From the NCBI RefSeq assembly GCF_001457435.1, contig NZ_LN881717.1, positions 753,896-817,895 of the forward strand: a stretch of DNA of 64,000 nucleotides, read 5' to 3'. This document shows, one piece after another, positions 11,155 to 20,055 of this stretch. This DNA comes from Actinobaculum massiliense (lineage in GTDB: Bacteria > Actinomycetota > Actinomycetes > Actinomycetales > Actinomycetaceae). Every line of letters starts with the position of its first letter. Position 1 is the first letter of the stretch. The notes under the pieces were generated by a model. That model saw only the letters and a list, made by a program, of their open reading frames with translations, had not been told where the DNA came from and searched no databases. The position numbers were made by a program, and so were the translations under genes.

Positions 11155-11399
11155 TCGAGCCCACTTTCTTATGGCTGTGCCTAGCGCGCTATCCCTCGGG
11201 AGCCCAACACCTGGTAGGAACTCCCGCCCGTTGAGGAACAGGCCCACTAAGCCGTTGCTTATCGCGATTCTAACCGCGTTGCGAGCACCCGTGCCGGCTT
11301 GTCCGCCTCCCCGGCGTGAGATACCGGCCACGTTCGGGGCTTTCGCGACTAAAGCATGATGCCTCTCTCCGCCGCGCGGGGGTCTTAAGTCTGGAGACT

Positions 11400-12062
11400 T
11401 TAGACCGCTGGGTCGGCTGGGGACGCCGGCTGGGCAGGCGACTGCGGCGATTCAAAACCGGCGACCTTGGTACGCCCTTCGAAAGCACGTGAAAGCGTAA
11501 TTTCGTCGGCGTATTCGAGATCGCCGCCCACCGGCAAACCGGAGGCCAAGCGCGAAACGCGCAAGCCAATGGGCGCGAGTAGGCGAATGAGGTAAGCCGC
11601 GGTGGCCTCGCCTTCAATATTCGGATCGGTAGCGAGAATGACTTCCTGCGTACTGCCGTCCTGTAGCCGGGTCAGCAACTCGCGGATCCGTAAATCTTCC
11701 GGCCCCACGCCCTGGATCGGGTTAATAGACCCACCGAGCACATGGTATTTTCCGCGGAACTCGCGGGTGCGCTCAATTGCAACAATGTCTTTGGCCTCTT
11801 CGACCACGCAAATTACTTCGTTGGTGCGCCGCTGATCAGAGCAAATGGAGCACACGGTCTGCTCGGTGACGTTGCCGCAGATCTCACAGAACCGAACATT
11901 TTCTTTAACCGCCCGAAGCGCATCCGCGAGCGCCTTGACCTCAGAATCATCCTGTTCGAGGAGGTAGAAAACAATCCGCTGCGCGGTTTTTGGCCCGATG
12001 CTCGGCAACCGGCTGAATTCATCAATCAGCGCTTGCACTGCGCCGTCGAAAATACTCGCCAC
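11400..12062 (-). CDS. recR: recombination mediator RecR
   Basis: A 220-residue protein of the RecFOR pathway that helps load RecA at gaps. It has the N-terminal helix-hairpin-helix region ([19 protein letters not shown]), a C4 zinc finger [16 protein letters not shown] (about 57-72) and a Toprim domain with [13 protein letters not shown] and [17 protein letters not shown] short Ala/Pro/Ser tail ([16 protein letters not shown]) extends past the family core. The GTG start at 12062 overlaps the dnaX stop by one base (TAGTG), so the two are coupled, as in many bacteria. Confidence 0.96.
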   Translation of the reverse strand: MASIFDGAVQALIDEFSRLPSIGPKTAQRIVFYLLEQDDSEVKALADALRAVKENVRFCEICGNVTEQTVCSICSDQRRTNEVICVVEEAKDIVAIERTREFRGKYHVLGGSINPIQGVGPEDLRIRELLTRLQDGSTQEVILATDPNIEGEATAAYLIRLLAPIGLRVSRLASGLPVGGDLEYADEITLSRAFEGRTKVAGFESPQSPAQPASPADPAV

Positions 12063-14902
12063 TAAAACTCCTCTCGTTGCTGATCCGACGTCTCTTCAAT
12101 AATCGTGCCCTCGAACGTTTTCAGGACCACTTCAATTCCCACCACGCTCGACTGCTCGATGGTGGGATCGTCCGCGGAGACTGATTCTTCCCCGCCCCAA
12201 TCATCCACCTCAGCGGGTTCCGGTTCCGGCGAGCCACTCCAGCCGGGCGAAGCTTCCGAATTAGCTGGGGCTTGGTTTACCGTGATATGACTTGCCGTAG
12301 CTTGATTTGCGGTAGCTTGATATGCCGGGCTTTGGTCCGGTACTGGAGAACCCGCACTGTTACTACCGGCTCCCGGCCTTTGACGCCGCAAAACGGCCTC
12401 CATCGCCGAGAATTTTGGAGCACTGAAATCGTGCTGTGCCTTGGGCATAGTGGGAACATGGAAGGCAACGTCTTCAGAGCGCGGCACTTGGCTGGCTACG
12501 GGGCCCGGCGTTGAGCTGGTTGCCGGGCCTCCCTCCGCCCGCGCACTGGATGCCTGTGGCTCCGATGCTCTAGCGCTCGGTCCCTGCGGCGCTGCTAATT
12601 GTGTATTAGGAGCCGGCGGCTCCGATGTTTGCGAGCCGGGTGCGTTATCTTCCGATGCCCCCGGCGCGGGTGCTTGTGCACTCGGCGCCTGCGGGAATTT
12701 TGGCATCGGCATCCGTTGCATATAGAAGGGAACGTCCTCCTCAGGCTCTTCTTGCGTCGAGGTTTGTGCTTCCGCCTGGCCACTGCCAGCAGCTGGAATA
12801 TTGGCTAGAACGCCAATTCGTGCAACGAAGGGAGTAGCTGCACCGGGCGTAGCGGCGCTCCGGTCCTGCGCGTAGGGATCATAGCCCGCGTAAGGATCGG
12901 AGTCTTCGTCCACGATTTCTTCTGGTAGCGGCGGCTCGTCGGAGTGTTCCTCGTCGATCACGCGCGGCATCTGGGCGGCCGGGCGCGGCGAAGTCTGCTC
13001 TGTGGGGGCCGCCGCCCCTGGGGCGGCTTCAGCTTTTGGGCTGGCATCACCTGCTTCGTCCGCTGACTGGCGAACGGGCCGCACAGTTACCGGCCGCCCG
13101 GCGTCTTCCTCCGTAAACATTGATATATGCGCATTGAGGCGTTGCAAATTCCGCTCATCCTCAAGCGCGTGGAAGGCCCGCTCCCCCGAAAACTCAATGG
13201 TAATAACGTCTCCGGCTTGGGAAACGGCCTTCGCCGGCGCTTCGAAAATAGCCTGGGCAAAGCGTCCCGAAGAAATAATCTCCGGCCATCTCTTCTGCAC
13301 CACCGCCAAAAGGTCCGGCGTTTCCGGGCCGGCCGCATTACTTTCCGCGGCCGGTTGCTGATGGACCTGCTCGCCGGATTCCTGGGCCTTTTCGCCGGCA
13401 GTAGACGTTTCCGCCCGCGCAGGCTCCGCTTCAGCGCCCGGCACATCGGCTTCTCGCCGCGCCGGCTCCGCCTGCGCTTGGGCGGGCGAGCCACTTTCAC
13501 CGCCCGCTTGGGCCAACGGGTTTTCGGCGCCGGGCTTGCCCTGCCCGGTTACACCAGCGTTCTCCCACGACGGCAGATTTCCGCGCGAAGGCAAATGCTC
13601 CTGCCCGCTCTGGTGTTCACGCGACGTTGCGGCATTACGAGCCGCGGCAATCGCACGCTCTCGAGCCATCTCTTGCGCGGATTTTGCGCCCGCGGCGGCG
13701 GGCCGGTATCCCGAACCCTCGGGAGCCCCGCCTACCCGCGCCAATTCGGGAGAAGCCGCAGGCCGCCCGGGCGCACTCGGCCCGCCGGCCTCCTTGCCCC
13801 GCTTTTCGTACGCGGGCAGGAGGAGCCGCGCACAGAGCAATTCCAGTTGCAGGCGCGGCGAGGTGGCGCCCGTCATTTGCGAAAGCACCTCATTCGTTTG
13901 CTCCGCACTGTAGGTTGCCCGCTCGGCGCCCAGAGCCCTGGCCTGCTCGCGCATGCGCTCCAAACGGTCTTGCGGCAGTGATCCCAAAGCATCCGTGGCC
14001 GCCTGACCAGCCAGGCCGATAACCACCAAATCGCGCAGACGCTGAAGCAAATCCTCCACGAATCGCCGCGGTTCATGCCCGGCGCCAATCAGTTCTTCGA
14101 CGACGGCGAAGAGCCGCCCGCCATCCTCGCTAGCAATTGCCTCCACCGCGCGATCAATCATGGCCGAGTCGGTATAGCCGAGAAGCCCAATCGCTTGCTC
14201 ATAGTCGAGGGTTTTATCTTCTGCCCCGCCCATCAATTGATCGAGCACGGACATAGAATCGCGCACCGATCCCGCGCCGGCCCGCACCACCAAACCCAGA
14301 ACGCCAGGACCGGCCAAGAACCCTTCTTCGGCACAGATTCCGGCCAGATAGCTCTCCATGGTGTCCGGCGCGACCAGCCGGAACGGATAGTGGTGGGTAC
14401 GGGAACGAATGGTGCCAATGACCTTTTCCGGCTCCGTGGTGGCAAAGATGAATTTGATATGCGGTGGCGGTTCTTCCACCAACTTGAGCAAAGCGTTGAA
14501 GCCTTGCGTCGTCACCATATGTGCCTCGTCAATGATGAAAATCTTGAAGCGATCGCGTGCCGGAGCGAAGGCCGCGCGTTCCACCAGGTCGCGAGCGTCG
14601 TCGACACCGCCGTGAGAGGCCGCGTCCATTTCCACCACATCGAGGGAACCCGGGCCGTCATTGGCCAGATCACGGCAGGATTCGCATTCACCGCAGGGAG
14701 TATCGGTCGGAGCCTTGGCACAGTTCAGACACCGGGCGAAAATGCGTGCCGAAGTAGTTTTCCCGCAACCGCGCGGGCCGGAGAAGAGGTAGGCGTGGAC
14801 GGTTCGTCCCCCGCGCAAAGCCGCCATCAGCGGGCGCGTCACCTGCTCTTGCCCGATAACATCCTGAAACCGCTCCGGGCGGTACCTGCGATAAAGTGCC
14901 AT
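12062..14902 (-). CDS. dnaX: DNA polymerase III subunits gamma/tau
   Basis: A 946-residue clamp-loader subunit. The start is ATG 14902 ([20 protein letters not shown]), the conserved beginning of the family; an in-frame extension upstream has no support. Walker [10 protein letters not shown] is near residue 45, the zinc site is [19 protein letters not shown], and the DEAH-like Walker B is FIIDEAHM. Domain III ends near 370. The remaining roughly 550 residues are mostly disordered Ala/Pro/Gln/Ser/Glu with two small ordered islands (about 535-630 and the last 30 residues). That is long even for actinobacteria. I saw no slippery heptamer that would support a separate gamma form. The gene overlaps recR by one base. 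Confidence 0.95.
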   Translation of the reverse strand: MALYRRYRPERFQDVIGQEQVTRPLMAALRGGRTVHAYLFSGPRGCGKTTSARIFARCLNCAKAPTDTPCGECESCRDLANDGPGSLDVVEMDAASHGGVDDARDLVERAAFAPARDRFKIFIIDEAHMVTTQGFNALLKLVEEPPPHIKFIFATTEPEKVIGTIRSRTHHYPFRLVAPDTMESYLAGICAEEGFLAGPGVLGLVVRAGAGSVRDSMSVLDQLMGGAEDKTLDYEQAIGLLGYTDSAMIDRAVEAIASEDGGRLFAVVEELIGAGHEPRRFVEDLLQRLRDLVVIGLAGQAATDALGSLPQDRLERMREQARALGAERATYSAEQTNEVLSQMTGATSPRLQLELLCARLLLPAYEKRGKEAGGPSAPGRPAASPELARVGGAPEGSGYRPAAAGAKSAQEMARERAIAAARNAATSREHQSGQEHLPSRGNLPSWENAGVTGQGKPGAENPLAQAGGESGSPAQAQAEPARREADVPGAEAEPARAETSTAGEKAQESGEQVHQQPAAESNAAGPETPDLLAVVQKRWPEIISSGRFAQAIFEAPAKAVSQAGDVITIEFSGERAFHALEDERNLQRLNAHISMFTEEDAGRPVTVRPVRQSADEAGDASPKAEAAPGAAAPTEQTSPRPAAQMPRVIDEEHSDEPPLPEEIVDEDSDPYAGYDPYAQDRSAATPGAATPFVARIGVLANIPAAGSGQAEAQTSTQEEPEEDVPFYMQRMPMPKFPQAPSAQAPAPGASEDNAPGSQTSEPPAPNTQLAAPQGPSARASEPQASSARAEGGPATSSTPGPVASQVPRSEDVAFHVPTMPKAQHDFSAPKFSAMEAVLRRQRPGAGSNSAGSPVPDQSPAYQATANQATASHITVNQAPANSEASPGWSGSPEPEPAEVDDWGGEESVSADDPTIEQSSVVGIEVVLKTFEGTIIEETSDQQREEF

Positions 14903-15014
14903 GCTCACGAAGCACAGTCTACGTTGCGCCTCCGACTCGGACCGAGCCCAATCCCCCACTCAGTCGCTCAGGTTCAAAATGCTGAGGTTCACAACGCTCA
15001 GGTTAAAAACAAAG

Positions 15015-15100
15015 ACGCCCCACGCACCCGCCAGAGCCCGCATACCCTTGCTGCCTTCCGGCCCTGGGGGAGTTTTGCAAGATAACGCCGCGTGGGGAGT
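15015..15100 (-). ncRNA. ffs: small bacterial SRP RNA (4.5S type)
   Basis: On the minus strand the apical hairpin CAGGGCCGGAAGGCAGCAAGG carries the conserved GGAAGG/GCAGCA symmetric loop that binds Ffh M domain. The two ends, CCCCACGC near 15097 and GCGTGGGG near 15017, pair to form a long closed hairpin of about 85 bases. It lies just upstream of dnaX, the usual place in actinobacteria. Exact ends are estimated from pairing. Confidence 0.9.
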
Positions 15101-15332
15101 CGGAAAGAAGTCTACAGGCTCAACTAAGGCGAACCAAATGTGTGTGGCTCACTTCGCCCATCGGCACCGGGCCCGAATCTGATCGCCCCCTGCCAGAACA
15201 ACGCCGGTGCCCACCCGCACCCGGCCCGAGCTACGGCGTCGGGCACCCACCCTCGCGCCCTTATGCCAGCCGCCCGGCCTATGATGGTGAGGTGCGCAAC
15301 AGGCGCATTGGATTACGAAAACGGGGAGAACT

Positions 15333-16478
15333 ATGGCTTTTCTATCCGAGGATTTACTCAGCACGCTCCACGCCCGCGCGGCGCAGCACGATGCGTCCAA
15401 CGAATTTCCTCACAACGATTACGAAGACCTCAAGAATGCCGGCTACTACGCTGCCTTTGTGCCGCAAGAATTCGGCGGCGCCGGCCTCTCGCTCAAGGAA
15501 ATTGCCGCTGAGCAGACTCGGCTCGCCAAGGCCGCGCCCGCCACCGCGTTGGGCATTAATATGCACCAGATCATCGTCGGTTTGGGCCGCTGGCTGATCA
15601 GCCATGGCGTGGAAGCGGGCGAAGTGATTTTGCGCGAGGCGGCGGCCGGTAAGCTTTTCGCCTTCGGCATCTCAGAACCCGGTAATGACCTGGTCCTTTT
15701 CGGTTCCCTCACGCAGGCCGAGCCCACCGAGGACGGCGGATACAAGCTCACCGGAACGAAGGTGTTCACCTCGCTCGCACCCGCCTGGGACTGGCTTATG
15801 AGCTTCGGGGCGCTGAAAACCGATGCCGGTACGAAGGACGTTTTCGGCTTGATTTCGCGCGACGACGGCGGATTTGAGATCAAAAGCGATTGGGACGTGA
15901 TGGGAATGCGCGCCACCCAATCGAATACCACGGTTTTGCGCGAGGCACTGATCCGGCCGGAAAACGTGCTCGGCGTGGTGGACCCGGGCCCCTCGAAGGA
16001 GCCGGTTGTGTACGGAATTTTCTCCAATTTCGAGATTCTGCTGGGGTCGACCTACGCGGGAATTGGCGAGCGGGCAATCGAGGTAGCCACCGAGCACTCC
16101 AAGCAGAGGAAGTCCGTGCTCCACCAGGATGTGTACGCGAACGATCCCGATATTCGCTGGCGCATCGCCGAGGCAGCGCTCACGATGTACCCGGTGGGCC
16201 CGGCCCTGCGCGAGCTCGCGGATCAGGTGGATGCCGGCGGGTGCCTCGAGGATCCGAGCGAGTATCCGCGCTTCTCCGCTGCGAAGAACCTCGCTGCCGA
16301 GGCTTCCTTGCGCGCCGTCGAAGAGTGCGTGCGCGCGTGCGGCGGCAGCTCGTACTACTCAAAGCATGAGCTCTCGCGTCTGTACCGAGACGTGCTGGCC
16401 GGGCTTTTCCAGCCCTCCGATCAGGAATCTCTGCATTCCTCCTGGGCCAGCCTAGTTATGGGGCCCGTGCAGAAATAA
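15333..16478 (+). CDS. acyl-CoA dehydrogenase family protein
   Basis: A 381-residue flavoprotein with GGGGAGA six bases before the ATG. The helical N-terminal domain contains FVPQEFGGAGLSLKEIA. The FAD-contacting middle domain has FGISEPGND (a form of the AxTEP signature) and LTGTKVFTSLAPAWDW. The C-terminal four-helix domain includes ACGGSSYYSKHELSRLYRD. Such enzymes remove hydrogens from the alpha/beta carbons of acyl-CoAs or act as flavin monooxygenases or desulfurisation-type oxidases. The substrate cannot be told: no beta-oxidation genes are adjacent. A Glu catalytic base could not be placed with confidence. Confidence 0.85.
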   Translation: MAFLSEDLLSTLHARAAQHDASNEFPHNDYEDLKNAGYYAAFVPQEFGGAGLSLKEIAAEQTRLAKAAPATALGINMHQIIVGLGRWLISHGVEAGEVILREAAAGKLFAFGISEPGNDLVLFGSLTQAEPTEDGGYKLTGTKVFTSLAPAWDWLMSFGALKTDAGTKDVFGLISRDDGGFEIKSDWDVMGMRATQSNTTVLREALIRPENVLGVVDPGPSKEPVVYGIFSNFEILLGSTYAGIGERAIEVATEHSKQRKSVLHQDVYANDPDIRWRIAEAALTMYPVGPALRELADQVDAGGCLEDPSEYPRFSAAKNLAAEASLRAVEECVRACGGSSYYSKHELSRLYRDVLAGLFQPSDQESLHSSWASLVMGPVQK

Positions 16479-16936
16479 CGCGGAGGCGCCAGGCAACAGC
16501 GCGGGAAACTTAGCTGAGCTACTCCACCGGGACGAGGACGGGCCGCATACGCCCGTTCTCGTCCCGGCGCATTTCTACCCGGGCAGATGTGCGCACCGAA
16601 GGAGATCCCGATCGCACGGGCGGAGATCGCCAGGCCGCGCGGGGAGCGGCGCCAATGTTCATTGGGCTTCTGGAGAGATACGCCATCCAGGGGACGCTGT
16701 TTACGAGCTTTGATCGCAAGGGGTATCGCGAGCAGGCAATCCGCGCCATCGCGCACGTCCTGCGCGCCGACGCCGGAGCGTAAAGCCTGCGGGCCGGGCC
16801 GCGAGGCGTTAGGAGCGCGCCCACGGCTGGAGCTCGCTGGTAAAGCCTGCGGCCCGGAGCTGGGGCCTAAAGCCCCCGCCGCTTCCACATAGCGAAATCC
16901 CTAGAAAATTCTTCGCCGCGCTTGGAGCATAGATAT
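16479..16936. other. long intergenic region with hairpin and imperfect duplication
   Basis: No gene I can defend. It holds a strong hairpin (listed separately) and two similar copies of a unit containing TAAAGCCTGCGG followed by a CCGG, near 16780-16800 and 16840-16860. A 42-residue stretch on the plus strand (MFIGLLERYAIQGTLFTSFD and on, 16655-16783) looks protein-like but has no ribosome site or conserved partner. It may be a remnant. Confidence 0.4.
16527..16567. terminator. GC-rich hairpin downstream of acyl-CoA dehydrogenase
   Basis: CCGGGACGAGGACGGGC pairs with GCCCGTTCTCGTCCCGG around a 7-base loop, 17 pairs with one mismatch. There is no T-run after it on either strand, so it is a weak candidate for a rho-independent terminator. 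Confidence 0.5.
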
Positions 16937-17521
16937 ATGCAAAACGCGGATGAATACACGAATTTAGACGAATCAGCAGCCGGCAACCTCACCTGGCTCC
17001 CCGCTCTGGAACACAAAGACTTGCTCGCCGAGCCCGTTGCCCGCGCCCTGGAGGAGATCGCCGCCCGCGAACCGGAACTGGCGGCCCAAGCCCTCGTTGC
17101 CGAAATCGATCCCGAATTTTCTGATACGGCTCCAATGGTGGAGAAATACGGCGTCGACGAAAAACTTGTATGCAATTGCGTGCTTGTGGCCGGAAAACGT
17201 AACGGCGAGGAGCGGGTGGCGGCCTGCGTGGTTCGGGCCACAACGCAGGCAGACATCAACCACGTAGTGAAGAAGCGCCTGGACGTTCGTAAGGCATCCT
17301 TCTGGCCTACCGATCGGGCGGTGGAAGCGTCGGGAATGGAGTACGGGGCAATTACTCCGGTGGGAGTTCCCGCACAGTGGCGGCTTTTGCTCGATACTCA
17401 GGTTGTTGCCGGAATCGCCTGCATTGGCTCCGGAATCCGACCGTCTAAATTGCTGGTCCCGGGCGCGCTCCTGGCGAAGCTCCCTCAGGCGGAGGTGGTC
17501 GAGGGCCTCGGGGTTGAGTGA
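16937..17521 (+). CDS. YbaK/EbsC-type aminoacyl-tRNA deacylase
   Basis: A 194-residue protein. ATG 16937 is chosen over an upstream TTG because GGAG lies nine bases before it. The YbaK/prolyl-tRNA-editing domain covers about residues 75-190: the motif KKRLDVRKASFWPTDRAVEA with its conserved Lys, then GAITPVGVP, then GSGIRPSKLLVPGALLAKLP. Such stand-alone proteins hydrolyse mischarged tRNAs, often Ala- or Cys-tRNA(Pro). An extra N-terminal region of about 60 residues (LTWLPALEHKDLLAEPV) is typical of the actinobacterial subgroup. The exact tRNA specificity is unknown. Confidence 0.85.
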   Translation: MQNADEYTNLDESAAGNLTWLPALEHKDLLAEPVARALEEIAAREPELAAQALVAEIDPEFSDTAPMVEKYGVDEKLVCNCVLVAGKRNGEERVAACVVRATTQADINHVVKKRLDVRKASFWPTDRAVEASGMEYGAITPVGVPAQWRLLLDTQVVAGIACIGSGIRPSKLLVPGALLAKLPQAEVVEGLGVE

Positions 17522-17609
17522 CGGGGTTTAGTGACCTGTGCGCGGCGCGGACTTTTCCCGGCCGCCAGAATCTATACTCCGAAGAGCATCATCCGCAGGA
17601 GGACCTCAC

Positions 17610-18536
17610 GTGACCCATCGCGAACTTTTTGACGACGTCGAAGATCGTTCCACTGTGCTCCCGGCACGCAGTGAAAACCAGGCAGGGAGCAGCGGCCCCG
17701 CGCGGGGTGATGTAGCGGCTCGAGATGCCGAGCCGGCGCAACGGGATAATTCCGCGCGGGCTGACGACTTCGCGCGGGCTGACGATCTCCCGGAGGCGGC
17801 CGATTCCGCACAGGCTGACGATCCCGCGCAAGAGGAATCGGCGACCCCGAGCGAAGCCGACGATGACATTCAACTTCCCGAGTTCCTCGAGCATCCCGAA
17901 AAGACCGACTTGTTCCTGCTCGGAATGCTCTTCGTGATATTCGTCTTCGGCGTCGTCATGATTCCGCTTCGAGCTTGGCTCACGGGCCACCCCTGGGCCT
18001 ACACGCTGTTAGTGGGCGGCTATACGTCGTCGATCATAGGCGGGGCAAACGCCTCGGTGGGCGACGGTCCGTGGTGGGGCTACTGGCTCTGCACACTGGT
18101 GGGCGTCCTCAAGTTCATGCCGTTCTACTACTGGATGGGCCGGCGCTGGGGCATGGATTTCATTGACCTTTCGGTGCAATACACCCCGCGGATTAAGACC
18201 CTCGTACGCCGCGCGATGGGGTCCTCGCGGGCAAGGGCATTCACAACAGCGTTGGTACCGCTCGGGTACTGCCCCGGCCCGGTACCAAATTCCATCATCA
18301 ATGCGCTCCTCGGGCTCCTTCGAGTTCCCTTCTGGGCCATGATGGCGATTAATGTTGCTTCGGTTCTCGTGGTCAACGGAATTTTCGTGGGCCTGGGATG
18401 GACCTTCGGCACTCAGGTTCTGAGCATCGTGCAGGTGGTGAACCGCTACCTCCTGTGGATCACGCTTGTGCTCATCGCTATCGCCGTTTTTCAGGCTTGG
18501 CGTAACGCCAAGAAAACCCCGAAATCAGAAGCCTAA
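17610..18536 (+). CDS. VTT/DedA-like multispanning membrane protein
   Basis: A 308-residue protein. The start is GTG 17610, preceded by AGGAGG at 17597-17602; an earlier ATG at 17538 has no ribosome site. About 95 residues of acidic, Asp/Ala-rich cytoplasmic sequence (with repeated ADD units such as ARADDFARADDLP) lead into about five membrane segments. The block GYCPGPVPNSIINALLGLLR followed by VPFWAMMAINVAS resembles the re-entrant VTT region of DedA proteins (RFxPGxR...GxxxMP). DedA proteins are thought to be lipid scramblase or flippase-like. Assignment to the family is probable, not certain. Confidence 0.65.
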   Translation: MTHRELFDDVEDRSTVLPARSENQAGSSGPARGDVAARDAEPAQRDNSARADDFARADDLPEAADSAQADDPAQEESATPSEADDDIQLPEFLEHPEKTDLFLLGMLFVIFVFGVVMIPLRAWLTGHPWAYTLLVGGYTSSIIGGANASVGDGPWWGYWLCTLVGVLKFMPFYYWMGRRWGMDFIDLSVQYTPRIKTLVRRAMGSSRARAFTTALVPLGYCPGPVPNSIINALLGLLRVPFWAMMAINVASVLVVNGIFVGLGWTFGTQVLSIVQVVNRYLLWITLVLIAIAVFQAWRNAKKTPKSEA

Positions 18537-18577
18537 ACCGCTGTGATTCGCGCCGCTCGCGCGGGTAGTCTGATGCC

Positions 18578-18790
18578 ATGAAGTTTGGAATGCGTAAACC
18601 CAGCATCAAGAAGTCCATTGCTGCCCGCACCAAGGGCCGTGCCACCCGCGCCGTCAAGCGCGCAATTAATCCTTTTTACGGCAAGAAGGGTATGGGGTGG
18701 ATCCGCGACCCCGAGCGCGCGATGAAGAACGCCATCTACAAGCGCACGACGTTCGGCGTCTCGGACATCCTCAAAATGTTCAAGAAATAG
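18578..18790 (+). CDS. small basic conserved protein
   Basis: A 70-residue, Lys/Arg-rich protein (MKFGMRKPSIKKSIAARTKG, then a YGKKGMGW motif, then KRTTFGVSDILKMF). Similar small basic proteins with GKKGMGW and a TTF near the end occur widely in Gram-positive bacteria, from memory; none has a known function. Nucleic acid binding is possible from the charge. It is followed at once by a good terminator, so the transcript ends here. Confidence 0.75.
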   Translation: MKFGMRKPSIKKSIAARTKGRATRAVKRAINPFYGKKGMGWIRDPERAMKNAIYKRTTFGVSDILKMFKK

Positions 18791-18830
18791 CCACTCGAGC
18801 TAACCGATTTTTCCTCGAAATATCAACAAA

Positions 18831-18855
18831 AAAGCCCCTCTTTCGAGGGGCTTTT
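18831..18855 (+). terminator. rho-independent terminator
   Basis: AAAGCCCCTC-TTTC-GAGGGGCTTTT: ten pairs with a T-run on the plus side and an A-run mirrored, so it can serve the small basic gene and also the tRNA-Ser on the other strand. Confidence 0.9.
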
Positions 18856-18856
18856 G

Positions 18857-18941
18857 CGGAGGATGGGGGATTCGAACCCCCGAGGGCGTTAACCCAACCC
18901 GCGTTCCAGGCGAGCGCCATAGGCCACTAGGCGAATCCTCC
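18857..18941 (-). tRNA. tRNA-Ser (anticodon GGA)
   Basis: An 85-base type II tRNA. The minus strand begins GGAGGATTCGCCTAGTGGCC. The anticodon loop is CTGGAAC, anticodon GGA. A long variable arm (GGGTTGGGTTAACGCCCTC) and T arm GGGGGTTCGAATCCCCC follow. The acceptor ends ATCCTCC-G. CCA is not encoded. Confidence 0.95.
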
Positions 18942-19058
18942 TTTACGCTTACGCGCCTGAATAGAATAGCTGATTAGCGCCTGATTTCGCGAGGTTTAGC
19001 GCTGAGCGGTAACGCACACCACGTCTACGGCCGCGCGGCACCCGTATTTACTGAATGG

Positions 19059-19940
19059 CTAATCGATTCCGAGGAATTCGAGCCAGCGCGGATATTCACG
19101 CTCGACCTGCTTTTGCGCCTGCGCGTAGACGGCTTCGAGTTTTTCGGGGTCACGCTCCCGGTTGCTAGGCAAATCGTGCTTAGGGAAGTAGAGGTAAGCC
19201 CTTCCCCGTCTCTCCAGCTCAAACAAATGCGCGCGTGTGGCGTTGTAGTTTGTGGCACGCGCGTTGAGGCCTTCAGCCACCCTGGGCGCGTTTCTAAAAA
19301 TCGCGCGCATCATGCGCTCAGAAAGCACGCTTTGAGTTTTCACATACTCACGCCGCCGAGTCATCACCACAAAGAACTTTTCGTAGCCGTCTTTTTCCGC
19401 AACGTCGACGGCGATGCCACCAGACGGCCCAATTGCGCCGTCGGTGTAAAACTCGCCGTCGACGGCGGTAAAAGGCATCAACCCGGGCATTGACGACGAC
19501 GCCTGCACCCGCCGCAACAAGTCATCTCGAGAGTGAACATCCGCTCTACTCCAGGCCATCTGCCGGCCGTCAGCAATTCGGTAGGCGACGATCCGGAAGT
19601 CTTGTTGCGAGGCTCGGAAAGTTTCGAAATCGAAGGGTAGAAGTTCTCCGGGATTAGAGGTGTGCTGGTAAATGTACTCAGAATCGAACAGCCCTCGACC
19701 GTGCAGGAAAGACTGCAGGCCGCCTGCACGCTTGTCGGCAGCGAGGCTTATAAACGACGCCCTTGCACGGCCGGGATCTTTCGAAATGTAATTGCACAAA
19801 TGCGTCGATCCAGCAGATATACCCGCGACATACGGGAATTCGATCCCCAGTTCAATAAGCTTTTGAACCACGGGCACGGTGGCAACTGCCCGAAATGCTC
19901 CGCCCTCGAAAATTACCGCTGTTTCGTCGATGCCTGCCAT
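19059..19940 (-). CDS. patatin-like phospholipase
   Basis: A 293-residue lipid hydrolase of the RssA/YjjU type. The oxyanion motif is VIFEGGAFRAV (about 9-19), the nucleophile elbow GISAGST (about 38-44, Ser41) and the catalytic Asp is in DGAIGPSGGIAVD (DGA in place of DGG). The C-terminal third (FELERRGRAYLYFP) fits the extension often following RssA-like patatins. There is no signal peptide, so it is cytosolic or membrane-peripheral. It stands alone between tRNA-Ser and the dead surface protein. Substrate unknown. Confidence 0.9.
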   Translation of the reverse strand: MAGIDETAVIFEGGAFRAVATVPVVQKLIELGIEFPYVAGISAGSTHLCNYISKDPGRARASFISLAADKRAGGLQSFLHGRGLFDSEYIYQHTSNPGELLPFDFETFRASQQDFRIVAYRIADGRQMAWSRADVHSRDDLLRRVQASSSMPGLMPFTAVDGEFYTDGAIGPSGGIAVDVAEKDGYEKFFVVMTRRREYVKTQSVLSERMMRAIFRNAPRVAEGLNARATNYNATRAHLFELERRGRAYLYFPKHDLPSNRERDPEKLEAVYAQAQKQVEREYPRWLEFLGID

Positions 19941-19984
19941 CTATCTCCTGCCTATTCGTCCACTCAACGGTATCAATATACGCA

Positions 19985-20018
19985 GTGAGGGGAGGCCTCG
20001 GCCTCCCCCCCCCCTCAC
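19985..20018. terminator. hairpin with an expanded C10 tract
   Basis: GTGAGGGGAGGCC (19985-19997) pairs with GGCCT..CTCAC (20000-20018), but the right arm carries ten consecutive C (20005-20014) where four would give a perfect 13-bp stem. It lies downstream of the surface-protein pseudogene on the minus strand. Confidence 0.55.
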
Positions 20019-20055
20019 GTGGTGAATTTCAGCAGGTAAAACCTACCTACACCGT

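Noticed and set aside
11155-11399. Possible lysine riboswitch before lysC
   Set aside because: No conserved L-box elements seen; the stretch is GC-rich without the expected stems.
12062-14902. Programmed frameshift producing a separate gamma subunit
   Set aside because: I found no A-rich slippery heptamer with a downstream hairpin at the end of domain III.
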